Assembly (NCBI GenBank): GCA_964386705.1
Contig: CAYLTY010000014.1
Span: 1-64,000, forward strand
Origin: AM-0621 sp964386705
GTDB lineage: Bacteria > Planctomycetota > Planctomycetia > Planctomycetales > Planctomycetaceae
DNA: 64,000 nucleotides
Direction: 5' to 3'
Part shown: positions 1-10,556 of the stretch, in pieces
Layout: each line of letters starts with the position of its first letter
Position numbering within the stretch: position 1 is the first letter of the stretch
Program-made: the position numbers and the translations under genes
Notes under the pieces: model-generated
What the model saw: the letters and a program-made list of their open reading frames with translations, nothing else
Database searches by the model: none
Told to the model about the DNA's origin: nothing

Positions 1-105
1 AACTCCGCGCCTCTGCGGGAAATTCAAACCATCGAAGTCGCCGCTTCACTGCATCCGACCTGAGAACGAAACGGCCAACTCGCATTCAAGATCAGTGACG
101 AAAAC

Positions 106-879
106 TTAAACTCCCGTCACGGGCCGCAACGGGAAAATGTCGACGGTGACGCCGGGACTGAAAAGGACGTGTTCGGGATCAGAGGTGATTTCGATCTGGT
201 TCGCCTGAGCCAGAGTTTGCCGGCAGCGAGCCAGTTGTGCCTGTCGTAACGGATATGCCCGATGGTGCACCTGTCCGCGATGCAGCCGCCCGGAACGATC
301 CGTCGAAAACAGGAGATAACGCTCAGCCAAGAAGTGTTCGAGCGACCCCGGTTCCGCAGTTGAACCAGTGCCATCAGCATACGAGCGATCGGGGCAAAGT
401 GGTCCCAGAATGCGTGCTTCAATGGAAACTTCTGCCGAACTGTTACGACGGCAACTGTCGTAACGCACGACATCACCGCCATGTTGGACGGACATCCGTG
501 CGTAGTGGTAGTTCAAATGCCAGACGGTGCGAGCGATCCACACTGCAATCGCCTTGGCGGCATCCAGCGAGAAAAACCAGACCGCCGGATCCTGGCCCCG
601 CCGATGCACATAAGTCCGCACGTTGGTCTCGGGAAAGTTCGAGACCCCGGGCACCGCCGGAGACCACCACGGCCGCACATTGCTCATCAGAAACGGCACA
701 AGTCCAAGCCAGGCGCTGCCGTCGAAGGTGTCGATCTCCAGCTCGCGCGGTACCAGCGGACGCAGCGTCGAGACCGGAACTCGCCAATGCAGAAACAGCA
801 GGCTGGACCACGTCTGATACCCGATCGGAGATCCCGCCGGTCGCTGCGTGGGTGAGATGCGGTCAATGGTATCGGTCAT
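106..879 (-). CDS. DUF2071 (YqjF-like) family protein
   Basis: A 257-residue soluble protein resembling the YqjF/DUF2071 family, whose biochemical role is not established. Family-like features are an N-terminal stretch around residues 20-45 with WSSLLFLHWRVP followed by LRPLVPRELEID, then a WLGLVPFLMSNVRP segment and a NVRTYVHRRG strand. The ATG at 879 is preferred: an in-frame TTG 12 bases further upstream would add only four residues, and neither has a convincing Shine-Dalgarno sequence. It is divergent from the phosphohexomutase gene across about 225 bases with no obvious promoter. No signal peptide or membrane segment is visible. The family call is fairly safe; no function is assigned. 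Confidence 0.8.
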   Translation of the reverse strand: MTDTIDRISPTQRPAGSPIGYQTWSSLLFLHWRVPVSTLRPLVPRELEIDTFDGSAWLGLVPFLMSNVRPWWSPAVPGVSNFPETNVRTYVHRRGQDPAVWFFSLDAAKAIAVWIARTVWHLNYHYARMSVQHGGDVVRYDSCRRNSSAEVSIEARILGPLCPDRSYADGTGSTAEPGSLEHFLAERYLLFSTDRSGRLHRGQVHHRAYPLRQAQLARCRQTLAQANQIEITSDPEHVLFSPGVTVDIFPLRPVTGV

Positions 880-1105
880 GGGCTGTCTCAATGGGACTCA
901 TCGGACGAAGGGGCGAATGAATCATCTGAACCGCAATCGTGTTCTGAAAAGTAACATTCGTTTGTCACCATTCGTTTGATTGCATTGAGCTTTTGATTTT
1001 GAACGACGGCACAGAGTTTCGGACTGCCTGTAGACAGAGTTTTTTCTTCTGCGCTAGGCTCCCGGCTCGCGGGCTGGCCAGTTGCAGTTTCAAAGGATGA
1101 TTCGC

Positions 1106-2449
<1,344 letters not shown>

Positions 2450-2541
2450 TGATCTCAGTAACTTCAGAGTGGAACTGAGGCAGTCGTCACGGGAAGATCG
2501 AGAAACTACCTCATCATCAGCGAGATGTCTGGAGCGTGCGA

Positions 2542-2880
2542 ATGCCAGCTACAAAGCCGTCAAAAAAGGTCCGAGGAAAGTCGCAGGCATCTGCCAAAGT
2601 AGCGTTGGAGGTGCTGACCCTCGACGAAGCTGCGGCATTTCTTCGCGTTTCGTCGGAAGAAGTTGAGCAGGCTGTCCTGAGCAGCGGCATGCCCGGACAG
2701 AAGGTGGGCACCACCTGGCGGTTCTATCGACAGGCGCTTCAGCAGTGGCTCTCTCAGTCACGACCCGCGCTGCGAAATTATAGCTTCGTGGGTTCTGGCA
2801 AAGACGATCCTCATCTGGCAGAGATTCTCAAGGACATTTATCAGAGGCGTGATCAATTAGTACCGGACGACGATGCATGA
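2542..2880 (+). CDS. HTH (excisionase-type) antitoxin-like protein
   Basis: A 112-residue basic protein with a MerR/excisionase-type winged helix at about residues 27-75 (LTLDEAAAFLRVS, then GTTWRFYRQALQQWL), the fold used by helix-turn-helix antitoxins. The tail is charged and probably disordered before toxin binding. GGAG at 2531-2534 lies 7 bases before the chosen ATG. The stop codon overlaps the start of the following PIN gene in an ATGA arrangement, which is typical of translationally coupled antitoxin-toxin pairs. The inferred role is DNA binding, autoregulation and neutralisation of the PIN RNase. Base composition is lower in GC than the flanking housekeeping genes, consistent with a mobile module. 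It could instead be an orphan regulator now that its partner is frameshifted. Confidence 0.75.
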   Translation: MPATKPSKKVRGKSQASAKVALEVLTLDEAAAFLRVSSEEVEQAVLSSGMPGQKVGTTWRFYRQALQQWLSQSRPALRNYSFVGSGKDDPHLAEILKDIYQRRDQLVPDDDA

Positions 2881-3295
2881 TCCTGCTTGATACTGACACG
2901 GTTTCATTGCTCTATGCGGGTCATGCGGAGGTCATTAGAAGATTCGATCGAGCTGACAAAGCCATCGTACGAACATCGGTCATTACAGAGTCGAGATTCT
3001 TCGCGGACGGTATGAGTTCTTGATGAAAGCAGCCGATAGTCGGCAACTTCAGAGAACGCAATGGTTGCTTGATCAGAGCAGAGTGATCTTTCATGAGCTG
3101 AAAGTTGTTCCGGTAACCGCAGCTGCCGCAGATGAGTTTGAACGTCTCAGAGAGATAAAGTCACTGAGGAAGATAGGACGGGCTGACTTACTGATTGCCA
3201 GCATCGCTCTTGCGAACAGTGCGACTCTGGTGACGCATAACAGGCGGCATTTTGAGCTTGTGCCGGAACTGCAGATTGACGACTGGGCAGCCTGA
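2877..3295 (+). pseudogene. PIN-domain (VapC-like) toxin, frameshifted
   Basis: Two reading frames together encode a complete PIN-domain RNase of about 139 residues. The first begins at the ATG overlapping the antitoxin stop and reads MILLDTDTVSLLYAG up to SVITE, with acidic residues at 5 and 7; it then runs into a stop at 3021-3023. From about 2990 the next frame continues with EILRGRYEFLMKA, then GRADLLIASIALAN and a final THNRRHFE motif, ending at 3295. One missing base near 2986-2995 (ACAGAGTCGAG where ACAGAG-N-TCGAG is expected) restores a normal VapC length and motif order. The toxin is therefore probably inactive unless the base loss is an assembly error. An alternative is a short truncated peptide plus an independent distal ORF, which is less likely. 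Confidence 0.78.
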
Positions 3296-3423
3296 CCGGT
3301 TTTCAAAGCGTTACTTGCCACAACGACGTTGAAACAAACTCCGCGCGCCTTTGCTTCGTCTGACCCGCTGAGACTACAACAGTTTCCGGCTCTGATTCGC
3401 ACCTTGGATTCCCCGACCATCTT

Positions 3424-5568
3424 ATGTCCGACGTCCTTGATGCTACTCCTGTTCAAACTGATGAGGCTTCCGAACGCTCGCGGCGGTTGAGCGAAGCGGC
3501 GTTGGCGGGGGCTCCGCATGCGATGGGGTTTCAGGTTCTGAAGAAGCTCGGCGAAGGCGCCTACGGAGCTGTGTGGCTGGCTCGTGAAAACAAGACGGGC
3601 AAGCAGGTGGCGATCAAGTTCTACACGCATCATCGCGGGCTGGACTGGTCGCTGCTGAATCGCGAAGTCGAGAAGCTGGCACTGCTCTACACCTCTCGCA
3701 ACATCGTGCGATTGATCGACGTCGGCTGGCAGCATGATCCGCCATATTACGTGATGGAATACCTCGACAACGGCTCGCTGTCCGCGATGTTGCAGGATGG
3801 TCCGCTACCGGTGGACGAGGCCATTCGCCTCGTGCGCTCAATCTGCCAGGCGCTGGTGCACGCGCACGGTCGAGGCGTCCTGCACTGCGATCTGAAGCCG
3901 GCGAATGTGCTGCTGGATTCTGATTTTGAACCGCGCTTGTGTGACTTCGGCCAGTCGCGATTGTCGAACGAACAGAACCCTGCACTGGGCACGTTGTTCT
4001 ATATGGCTCCCGAGCAGGCCGATCTCGCAGCGGTGCCGGACGCCCGATGGGACGTGTATGCGCTGGGCGCGTTGTTGTACCACCTGCTGGTCGGCGAGCC
4101 TCCCTATCGCACACCCGAAGCCGAGGCGCGGCTGCACGCTGCTTCAAGCCTCGAAGAACGGCTGAAGATCTATCAGCAGTTGGTGCGCGAATCGCCCCGG
4201 CCAACGGCTCACAATCACGTGCGCGGAGTCGATCGGCGGCTGGCAGAAATTGTGGAACGCTGCCTGCAACTGAATCCTGACCGGCGTTATGCGAACGCTC
4301 AGGCCGTCCTGGACGTGCTCTATATCCGTGACCGTCAGCGTCGCCTGCGACCGCTCGTGGCACTGGGAGGCATCGGTCCGGGACTGCTGCTTGTCGCCAT
4401 GTTTTTCCTGGCGAAGAACCTGATGGACAGCGCGGTGGATACCGCCGAAGAGAACTTGACCGAGCGCGCGTTTGAAGCCCAGGTGATGTCCGCCAACATT
4501 GTCTCACGCAGTGTTGAACGCGAGCTTCAGGACCGTATGGATGAACTCATCGAAGTGGCTGCGGATACTCAATTGCGTGCGGCGATTGCAGCTTCCGCAG
4601 ATCGTGGCTGGAGTGACCGCGAGAACTTTCAGCAGATCCTGGAAAGCACCAAATCGACCGTTGATCGTCGACGCAAGGAGCAGGGCCGCGAACTGGATGT
4701 GAGCTGGTTGCTGGTGGACGCTCAGGGCTTTCAGCGCTGGCGCGATCCTTTGGAACCTGCCACGATCGATCACAACTTCTCGCATCGCGATTACTTCCAC
4801 GGGCGCGACAAGGAGTACAAGCCCGGGCACGTGCCGGAAGGCATTCAGGCCATCATGGAGCCTCACTTGTCGCTGGCTTTCCAGAGTGCCGTGACGAAGA
4901 CCAACATCATCGCCATGACGGTACCTGTGTGGGACGCCAAGCAGGAAAACGTGATTGCGGTGCTCGGTCGCACGACAAACCTGGGGCAGTTGCTTTCGCA
5001 GTATGAAGTCAGCATTCGCGGCCGCGACGGCATCCATCGCACGATCGCCATCGTTGACCGGCGCAACTGGCGACTGCTGGACCATTCGGGCTTGAAGAAC
5101 TCCAAGGTCCGGGCCGAACTGACCAGTGATGAGTTTCGTGCGCTCCACCTCGACGAGAGCATCATCCCGCGCATCGAAGAAGCGGAAGAGCAGGCCAAGT
5201 CCGGCGGCTCATCGACTCCGAACACAGATCGCGAAGTACGGATTTCGTTAGAGGACTATCAGGATCCGCTGGCAATCATCAGCCCTGATGACTTTGGCGG
5301 CGACTGGCTGGCGTCGTTCTGCCCCGTCGGTCTGACCCGCTGGACCGCGATTGTGCAGGAACGGAAAGCCACGGTGTTGCAGCCGGTCTACGAGATGCAG
5401 CAGCAGTTGGTCTTTTACGCGTGGCTGGGCCTCAGCGTCGGTGGTCTGGTCGTCGCTGGACTGTGGTACTTTGTACTGCGAGCCATCAACGAACGCGGCA
5501 TTCGTCAGTGGACACGTTCGCCCCGCCCCGCTTCCGATCGCCTCACCAGCCACACCGATGCGAAGTAG
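3424..5568 (+). CDS. Membrane Ser/Thr protein kinase with extracytoplasmic sensor
   Basis: A 714-residue eukaryotic-type Ser/Thr kinase. The kinase domain spans about residues 37-295: glycine loop GEGAYG, ATP lysine K65 in VAIK, catalytic loop HCDLKPAN with D156, and metal-binding D174 in DFG followed by an APE-like MAPEQ. Residues about 312-332 form one membrane helix and about 660-685 a second, so the roughly 330 residues between them (including FSHRDYFHG and AMTVPVW, features of dCache-type sensors) should lie outside the cytoplasm. A short basic tail returns to the cytoplasm. This suggests ligand-gated phosphorylation of cytoplasmic targets. The catalytic loop has Cys where Arg is common (HCD rather than HRD). 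No Shine-Dalgarno sequence precedes the ATG. No substrate can be named from neighbours. Confidence 0.9.
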   Translation: MSDVLDATPVQTDEASERSRRLSEAALAGAPHAMGFQVLKKLGEGAYGAVWLARENKTGKQVAIKFYTHHRGLDWSLLNREVEKLALLYTSRNIVRLIDVGWQHDPPYYVMEYLDNGSLSAMLQDGPLPVDEAIRLVRSICQALVHAHGRGVLHCDLKPANVLLDSDFEPRLCDFGQSRLSNEQNPALGTLFYMAPEQADLAAVPDARWDVYALGALLYHLLVGEPPYRTPEAEARLHAASSLEERLKIYQQLVRESPRPTAHNHVRGVDRRLAEIVERCLQLNPDRRYANAQAVLDVLYIRDRQRRLRPLVALGGIGPGLLLVAMFFLAKNLMDSAVDTAEENLTERAFEAQVMSANIVSRSVERELQDRMDELIEVAADTQLRAAIAASADRGWSDRENFQQILESTKSTVDRRRKEQGRELDVSWLLVDAQGFQRWRDPLEPATIDHNFSHRDYFHGRDKEYKPGHVPEGIQAIMEPHLSLAFQSAVTKTNIIAMTVPVWDAKQENVIAVLGRTTNLGQLLSQYEVSIRGRDGIHRTIAIVDRRNWRLLDHSGLKNSKVRAELTSDEFRALHLDESIIPRIEEAEEQAKSGGSSTPNTDREVRISLEDYQDPLAIISPDDFGGDWLASFCPVGLTRWTAIVQERKATVLQPVYEMQQQLVFYAWLGLSVGGLVVAGLWYFVLRAINERGIRQWTRSPRPASDRLTSHTDAK

Positions 5569-5670
5569 AATTCTGCAGTCAGTGTCTTGCGGCGTTGCTC
5601 GTCGTCGCAGCACGCCGGTCCATTCTGAGATCTCTGCCGACCTCAGCTGATAGTCAGGAAAGGTGTCGCC

Positions 5671-7080
5671 ATGCCGGGCCACGAACTGGAACTGTTGTCT
5701 GCCGTAGACCTTGCAGGATTGATTCGAACTCGGCAGGTATCGCCGGTGGAGGTCATGCGGCGCACGCTGGCGCGCATCGAGCGATTGAATCCGCGGCTCA
5801 ACGCCTTCGTGACTCTGCAGGCCGAGGAAGCGATCTGTGCAGCCGCAAGAGCCGAAGACGCTCTGACGCGGGGGGAATGCTGGGGGCCGCTGCACGGAGT
5901 GCCCTTTCATGTGAAGGACAATTTGTTCGTGGCCGGTTCTCGCACGACGTTCGGTTCGAAACTCTCCGAGACGAATGTCACCTCAGAAGACTGCCCGGCT
6001 GTCGAACGACTGCGTAAAGCGGGCATGATTCTGGTTGGTCGCACCAATACTCCCGAACAAGGTTGGAAGGGCGTCACTGACAATCGAGTGTTCGGTGCTA
6101 CCCGCAATCCGTGGAACACTTCGCTCACTCCGGGTGGTTCGAGTGGTGGCGCCGCGGCGGCGGTCGCTGCGGGCCTGGGACCAGTTGGAGTCGGTACGGA
6201 TGGTGGGGGCTCACTGCGCATCCCGGCCTCGTTCTGTGGCGTGCTCGGATTCAAAGCCAGTTTCGGTCGAGTTCCGAACTGGCCGGGTAGCGGTGGCGCG
6301 ATGCTGCGCCACATTGGGACGATGACGCGGACGGTGTCCGACATGGCCGCAACGCTGGATGTGATGGCCGGTCCTGACCAGCGCGACATGCTGTCCCTGC
6401 CGGCCACCGGCGAGCGTTACTCAGCGAATCTGGACTGTGGCATCCGCGGCAAGCGGATCGCCTACAGCCCAGACTTCGGCTACGCGCGAGTAGAACCCGA
6501 AGTCGCGGCGATCTGTCAGCGCGCCGCAGAGCAATTCGCAGCCGCCGGGGCGCACGTGGAACAGATCTCGCTCGACTGGCGCGATCCGTATGACACTTGG
6601 AGTGTGTTCTTCTTTGGCACTGCGGCCGGATCACTCGAAAAGAAGCTGGCAACTCAAGGTGATCTGCTGGATCCCGGTTTGCGAGCCGTAGTCGATCAGG
6701 GCTTGAAACTGCGGGGTGTCGACTTTGCGAATGCGCTCGCCGCCCGGCATGAGTTCTGGGAACGAGTACGCCGAGTCTACGAACGGTTCGATCTCTTGCT
6801 CTCACCCACGTTGCCTGTGCCACCCTTCGCCATTGGTCAGGACGACGCTGATCCGCTGAACGGCGAGAAACTTGGTCCCCTGCAATGGACTCGTTTTACT
6901 TACCCCTTCAACCTCACTGGCCAACCCGCTGCCAGTGTGCCCGCAGGGTGGACGAAGTCCGGTTTGCCCGTCGGACTGCAGATTATTGGCAACCGCTTCG
7001 ACGACCTGCTCGTCCTGCAAGCCGCCCGAGCCTTCGAGCAGATCCAGCCCTGGCACGGCAGGTGGCCGCAGTTGGGTTAG
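5671..7080 (+). CDS. Amidase (amidase signature family)
   Basis: A 469-residue amidase-signature hydrolase. The Ser-cisSer-Lys triad is visible: K82 in HVKDN, S157 in GGSSGG, and the probable nucleophile S181 in GTDGGGSLRIP. Members hydrolyse carboxamides, and GatA, the amidotransferase subunit, is a paralogue. I prefer a stand-alone amidase because no gatB or gatC lies nearby and the C-terminal part (about 340-469) follows the generic amidase pattern. AGGAAAGG about 7 bases upstream supports the ATG at 5671. It follows the kinase gene by about 100 bases on the same strand, and the two may be co-transcribed. The substrate is unknown. Confidence 0.88.
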   Translation: MPGHELELLSAVDLAGLIRTRQVSPVEVMRRTLARIERLNPRLNAFVTLQAEEAICAAARAEDALTRGECWGPLHGVPFHVKDNLFVAGSRTTFGSKLSETNVTSEDCPAVERLRKAGMILVGRTNTPEQGWKGVTDNRVFGATRNPWNTSLTPGGSSGGAAAAVAAGLGPVGVGTDGGGSLRIPASFCGVLGFKASFGRVPNWPGSGGAMLRHIGTMTRTVSDMAATLDVMAGPDQRDMLSLPATGERYSANLDCGIRGKRIAYSPDFGYARVEPEVAAICQRAAEQFAAAGAHVEQISLDWRDPYDTWSVFFFGTAAGSLEKKLATQGDLLDPGLRAVVDQGLKLRGVDFANALAARHEFWERVRRVYERFDLLLSPTLPVPPFAIGQDDADPLNGEKLGPLQWTRFTYPFNLTGQPAASVPAGWTKSGLPVGLQIIGNRFDDLLVLQAARAFEQIQPWHGRWPQLG

Positions 7081-7101
7081 CGGCAGTAGCTGGACCTTCG
7101 C

Positions 7102-7159
7102 CGTTTCTATAATTGATTGCGTTGATCAATATGGCGCTGATGAAATACTTATAGAAACG
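7102..7159. terminator. Nested inverted repeat between converging genes
   Basis: The arms CGTTTCTATAA (7102-7112) and TTATAGAAACG (7149-7159) are perfectly complementary over 11 bp. Inside them ATTGAT (7112-7117) and ATCAAT (7125-7130) form a second stem with a 7-base loop. The structure lies between the ends of the amidase gene and recG, which converge, so a bidirectional terminator is the simplest reading. There is no long T run on either side. Confidence 0.45.
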
Positions 7160-7223
7160 CGGAGAACACAGAGGTTGCGGAGATCGTAAGTTGGCATTCG
7201 CGATTCTTCTGTGATTGTAAAGA

Positions 7224-9398
7224 TTATCCAGTTCTACTGAGTTCCATCAGGAGGCCGAAGCGGTCGAGGACCTGCTGTTTCAGGGCGGAGAAGTGCGAGC
7301 CGTCGAATTCGCCAGAGCCGACTAATTCGAACGCGACTTCGCGGGTTTCTTCGACCAGTTTCTGGTCACGCAGCAGGTCGGCTACTTTGAGCGGGAGTGC
7401 TCCGTGCTGGCGAACGCCGAGCACATCGCCTGGGCCGCGCAGTTCGAAGTCGGCCTCGGCGATTTGAAAACCATCAGTATATTGTTCAAGCGCCGTGAGT
7501 CGTTTCACGACTTCGGGTGCTGAGGCGTCCGAGAATAAGAAACAGTATCCTTGATACTTGCCGCGACCGACACGGCCGCGCAATTGATGTAATTGCGAGA
7601 GCCCAAAATGCTCCGCCTGTTGAATGACGATCACGGTCGCGTTCGGCACGTCCACGCCGACTTCGATGACGGTTGTGGAGACTAATGCCTGTACCTCGCC
7701 GGAACGAAAAGCTTCCATCACGTCGGCCTTCTGCTGCCGGTCCATGCGACCGTGCACCAGTCCGACCTTGAAGTCTTTCAATTCGCCGTCACTCAACTGA
7801 CGAAAGACTTCTTCACTGGAACCGAGTAATTCGTCGGCGCCGGTCGTTCCGCCAGTTGAAATCTCGTCATTGAAGAGCGTCGGCGCGTCGTCTGTTGCCT
7901 CACCGACGCGCGGACAGACGACATACACCTGACGTCCTTCGGTCAGGCGTTCGCGAATGAATTTCCAGTTGCGCTGCCGCAGGGGGGCGTTGTGAACTCG
8001 ATAGGTCTTCACTGGTTGACGCCCCGGCGGCTGATCTGAGACCACGGTCAGGTCGAGGTCTCCAAACTGCGTCAGGCACAGGCTGCGCGGAATGGGCGTT
8101 GCGGTCATCACCAGCACATGCGGCTTGTGCTCGCCGGACGAGAAGTGGGCTCGCTGACCGACACCGAACTTGTGCTGCTCATCAATGACAGCCAGACCGA
8201 GATTCTTGAACCGCACGCCTTCCTGAATGATCGCCTGAGTGCCGACGATCAGCTGAATTTCACCGGAAGCGATCTGGGCCAGAGTTTCACGGCGTTGCGC
8301 GGCGGTGAGATTGCCGGTGAGCAAAGCCCGCTTCACGCGACTTTCGGAGAGGGCTCGTTCCACGGTCTGCCAGTGTTGCGAGGCCAGCAGTTCGGTCGGG
8401 GCCATCAGCACCGCCTGATGGTCATTCGCTACCGCGACGAGCATGCCGTAGATCGCGATTGCCGTCTTGCCCGCGCCGACATCAGCCTGCAGCAGCCGGT
8501 GCATTGCCTGCCCGGAACCCAGATCGCGAGCCAGATCCTGCACCGCTTGGTTCTGTCCGGGAGTGAACTGAAACGGGAACAGGCGACGTATGCGGGCATC
8601 GATCTTCTGAGTCGTCGGCAGTTTCGGAGCGGCTCGTTCATCGCGCCAGATGCGGCGTCGCAAGGCGACCGCGAGTTGAAACTCCAGCAGGTCTTCAAAG
8701 ATGAGGCGCCGTCGCGCGAGTTCGTACTCGGCTCGCGACTCCGGGATGTGCAAGCCGCGCAGCGCGGCAGTCATCGTCGTGAGTTTCCACTTCTCAATGA
8801 CATCCGCCGGCAGGCAGTCCGGAATCAGGTGCCCGAAGTCTTCGACGGCGGCGCGCGTGATCCGTCGCACCTCGGGCATCTTCAAGCCTTCGGTCAGTCC
8901 GTAACGTGGGAGAACCACGCGCATGGCAGTCGCGTCTTCGTCCTCGGCATCGATGCTGAGCCACTGCGTGTGCGGGTTGCTGAACTCCCAACGGGCTTCC
9001 TTGCGTTTGGGCTTACCCGAGAACAGCACCAACTGGCCGTGTTGAAACTTGCGGAACATCCAGTGCTGGTTGAACCACACTCCGCGCACGAAGTCGTTGC
9101 CGGACTGAATCAGCACCGCCGTCATGGTGCCGTTGCGAGTCGACTTGAAGCCGACGTCTACCACCTTGCCGCGCACCGTTTGCAGCAGGTCTGCTTCGAG
9201 CGTCGTGGCATCACGCACGTCGCTGAAGTCGAGCACATCGCGCGGTACGTAGAGCAACACGTCTTCAACGGTTTTGAGGTTCAGCTTCGCGAGCAATTCC
9301 GCGCGTTGAGGTCCCACGCTGCGTAGAAACTGCACCGGCATGGCCAGGGGGTTATCCGAGGCTTCCGGCGGCGGAGTTGATTCATCAGGCGAAGACAT
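7224..9398 (-). CDS. recG: ATP-dependent DNA helicase RecG
   Basis: A 724-residue superfamily 2 helicase that remodels stalled replication forks and recombination intermediates. The N-terminal wedge/OB region (about 20-220) contains the GKVVDVGFKSTRNGTMTA strand set. The motor follows with Walker A (ADVGAGKTA, about residue 305), Walker B box IDEQHKFGVGQR, motif III TATPIPRSL, and C-terminal motifs ATVIVIQQAEHFGLSQLHQL and GRVGRG. The C-terminal TRG-like wedge with RGPGDVLGVRQHG is intact. Length is slightly above the roughly 690 residues common in proteobacteria. ATG at 9398 is used without a clear Shine-Dalgarno. It is divergent from the CPBP protease gene and appears monocistronic. Confidence 0.96.
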   Translation of the reverse strand: MSSPDESTPPPEASDNPLAMPVQFLRSVGPQRAELLAKLNLKTVEDVLLYVPRDVLDFSDVRDATTLEADLLQTVRGKVVDVGFKSTRNGTMTAVLIQSGNDFVRGVWFNQHWMFRKFQHGQLVLFSGKPKRKEARWEFSNPHTQWLSIDAEDEDATAMRVVLPRYGLTEGLKMPEVRRITRAAVEDFGHLIPDCLPADVIEKWKLTTMTAALRGLHIPESRAEYELARRRLIFEDLLEFQLAVALRRRIWRDERAAPKLPTTQKIDARIRRLFPFQFTPGQNQAVQDLARDLGSGQAMHRLLQADVGAGKTAIAIYGMLVAVANDHQAVLMAPTELLASQHWQTVERALSESRVKRALLTGNLTAAQRRETLAQIASGEIQLIVGTQAIIQEGVRFKNLGLAVIDEQHKFGVGQRAHFSSGEHKPHVLVMTATPIPRSLCLTQFGDLDLTVVSDQPPGRQPVKTYRVHNAPLRQRNWKFIRERLTEGRQVYVVCPRVGEATDDAPTLFNDEISTGGTTGADELLGSSEEVFRQLSDGELKDFKVGLVHGRMDRQQKADVMEAFRSGEVQALVSTTVIEVGVDVPNATVIVIQQAEHFGLSQLHQLRGRVGRGKYQGYCFLFSDASAPEVVKRLTALEQYTDGFQIAEADFELRGPGDVLGVRQHGALPLKVADLLRDQKLVEETREVAFELVGSGEFDGSHFSALKQQVLDRFGLLMELSRTG

Positions 9399-9656
9399 AG
9401 GCGGCGGGGTGATGTCCGGATGTGCGATCGATCTGGGTTCAATCTAGTCGAGCCCTCAGGCGGCTGCGACCAGCCGCGCACCGGAATACCTGGTGCTGCG
9501 GGGCTCAGGAAAGTCGCGACAAAAGTGAACTCAGTGCTTACAACCCGCTCAGAAGAATGTCTGTCGACGATCAAATTGCTCCGGCCGAGAATCGCGCGAC
9601 ACGCCTCGAACTGGTGACCATCGCAACATGAAGCTCTTTCTGCATCGATCTGCACC

Positions 9657-10466
9657 ATGAATGACGAGCCGATCTCCGTCATAGTCATCACGGGTTGCCT
9701 GGTGGTCGTCAGTCTGATTTGCTGGTCGATGGCATTAGTGCGCTGGACTCGCGGACAACCGCTCCTGGAGCCAGTTCCGCAACAGACTCCGTCCGTGCAT
9801 TGGGGGGCAGTCGTGCTGGTCTGCGCCAGCATTTTTCCCAACCTTGTCGCCGTGTTGCACATGCCCGGCGCCACAAGTTCCGCGATCAAACTGTCAGCGG
9901 TTCAGTACGGTTGCCTGTTCCGTGCTCTGCTGGGACTGGCCGTGCTGTTGCCTCTGGTCACAAACCCCCAGACGTCTACCGAGTCTCTCGGTTTCCGGCT
10001 GACCAACTTCGCACGGCAGGTTCGCGACGGGGTGCACGTCTACTTTTTGTCCCTGCTGCCAGTGTTCGCGGTGTGGTACGCGGCTTCACCGTGGCGGAAA
10101 GAGGAAGACCTGCATCCGCTGCTGAAGTTTCTGCGCGAGAACTCGTCGTTCGAGCCTGTCGCCTGGGTCTTTTTCGCGGCGGCGGTGATCGCGCCCCTCT
10201 ACGAAGAACTGCTCTATCGAGTGGTGCTGCAGACCGGACTGGAGCTCAGTCTGCCTCGACGGGCGGCTCTGGTCGCTACGGCGGTCATCTTCGCGGCAGT
10301 GCACGGCATGCCGGATTCGGTGCCGCTGTTGCCTTTGGCCCTGCTGTTGGGTTATCTCTACCAGCAGCGGCGCAGTTTCGCAGCGAATGTGATCACTCAT
10401 TCTCTGTTCAATGCGACAAACCTGCTGTTCGCCTGGCTCAGTGCGAACGCGATTGTCGACAAGTAG
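9657..10466 (+). CDS. CPBP family intramembrane metalloprotease
   Basis: A 269-residue integral membrane protein with about seven hydrophobic helices, starting with one at residues 7-30. It carries the three CPBP (Abi/CAAX) motifs: EELLYR with the paired glutamates E183/E184, AAVHG with H216, and a final THSLFNATN segment. These residues line the active site in type II CAAX prenyl endopeptidases and bacterial relatives. In bacteria such proteins process peptides, provide bacteriocin self-immunity or act as uncharacterised proteases. No peptide or bacteriocin gene is visible nearby, so the substrate is unknown. The ATG at 9657 is used; the gene lies 182 bases upstream of rplM on the same strand. 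Confidence 0.88.
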   Translation: MNDEPISVIVITGCLVVVSLICWSMALVRWTRGQPLLEPVPQQTPSVHWGAVVLVCASIFPNLVAVLHMPGATSSAIKLSAVQYGCLFRALLGLAVLLPLVTNPQTSTESLGFRLTNFARQVRDGVHVYFLSLLPVFAVWYAASPWRKEEDLHPLLKFLRENSSFEPVAWVFFAAAVIAPLYEELLYRVVLQTGLELSLPRRAALVATAVIFAAVHGMPDSVPLLPLALLLGYLYQQRRSFAANVITHSLFNATNLLFAWLSANAIVDK

Positions 10467-10556
10467 GCCGCGCCAGCAGCGATTTTGGCATGACAAGTTG
10501 AACCGCACGCCAGTGCTCGTTAACCTGCCCCCCCTTTCGCGACTTAGACATGTTGC

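Noticed and set aside
1..63. Open frame ending at 61-63, possibly the C-terminus of a gene cut off by the window edge
   Set aside because: Only 20 codons are visible and the first bases resemble a repeat (CCGCGCCTCTGCGGGAAATT) rather than a recognisable protein end.
8118..9326. 402-codon open frame opposite recG
   Set aside because: It is antisense to a strongly conserved helicase and its translation resembles no family; GC-rich DNA readily leaves antisense frames open.
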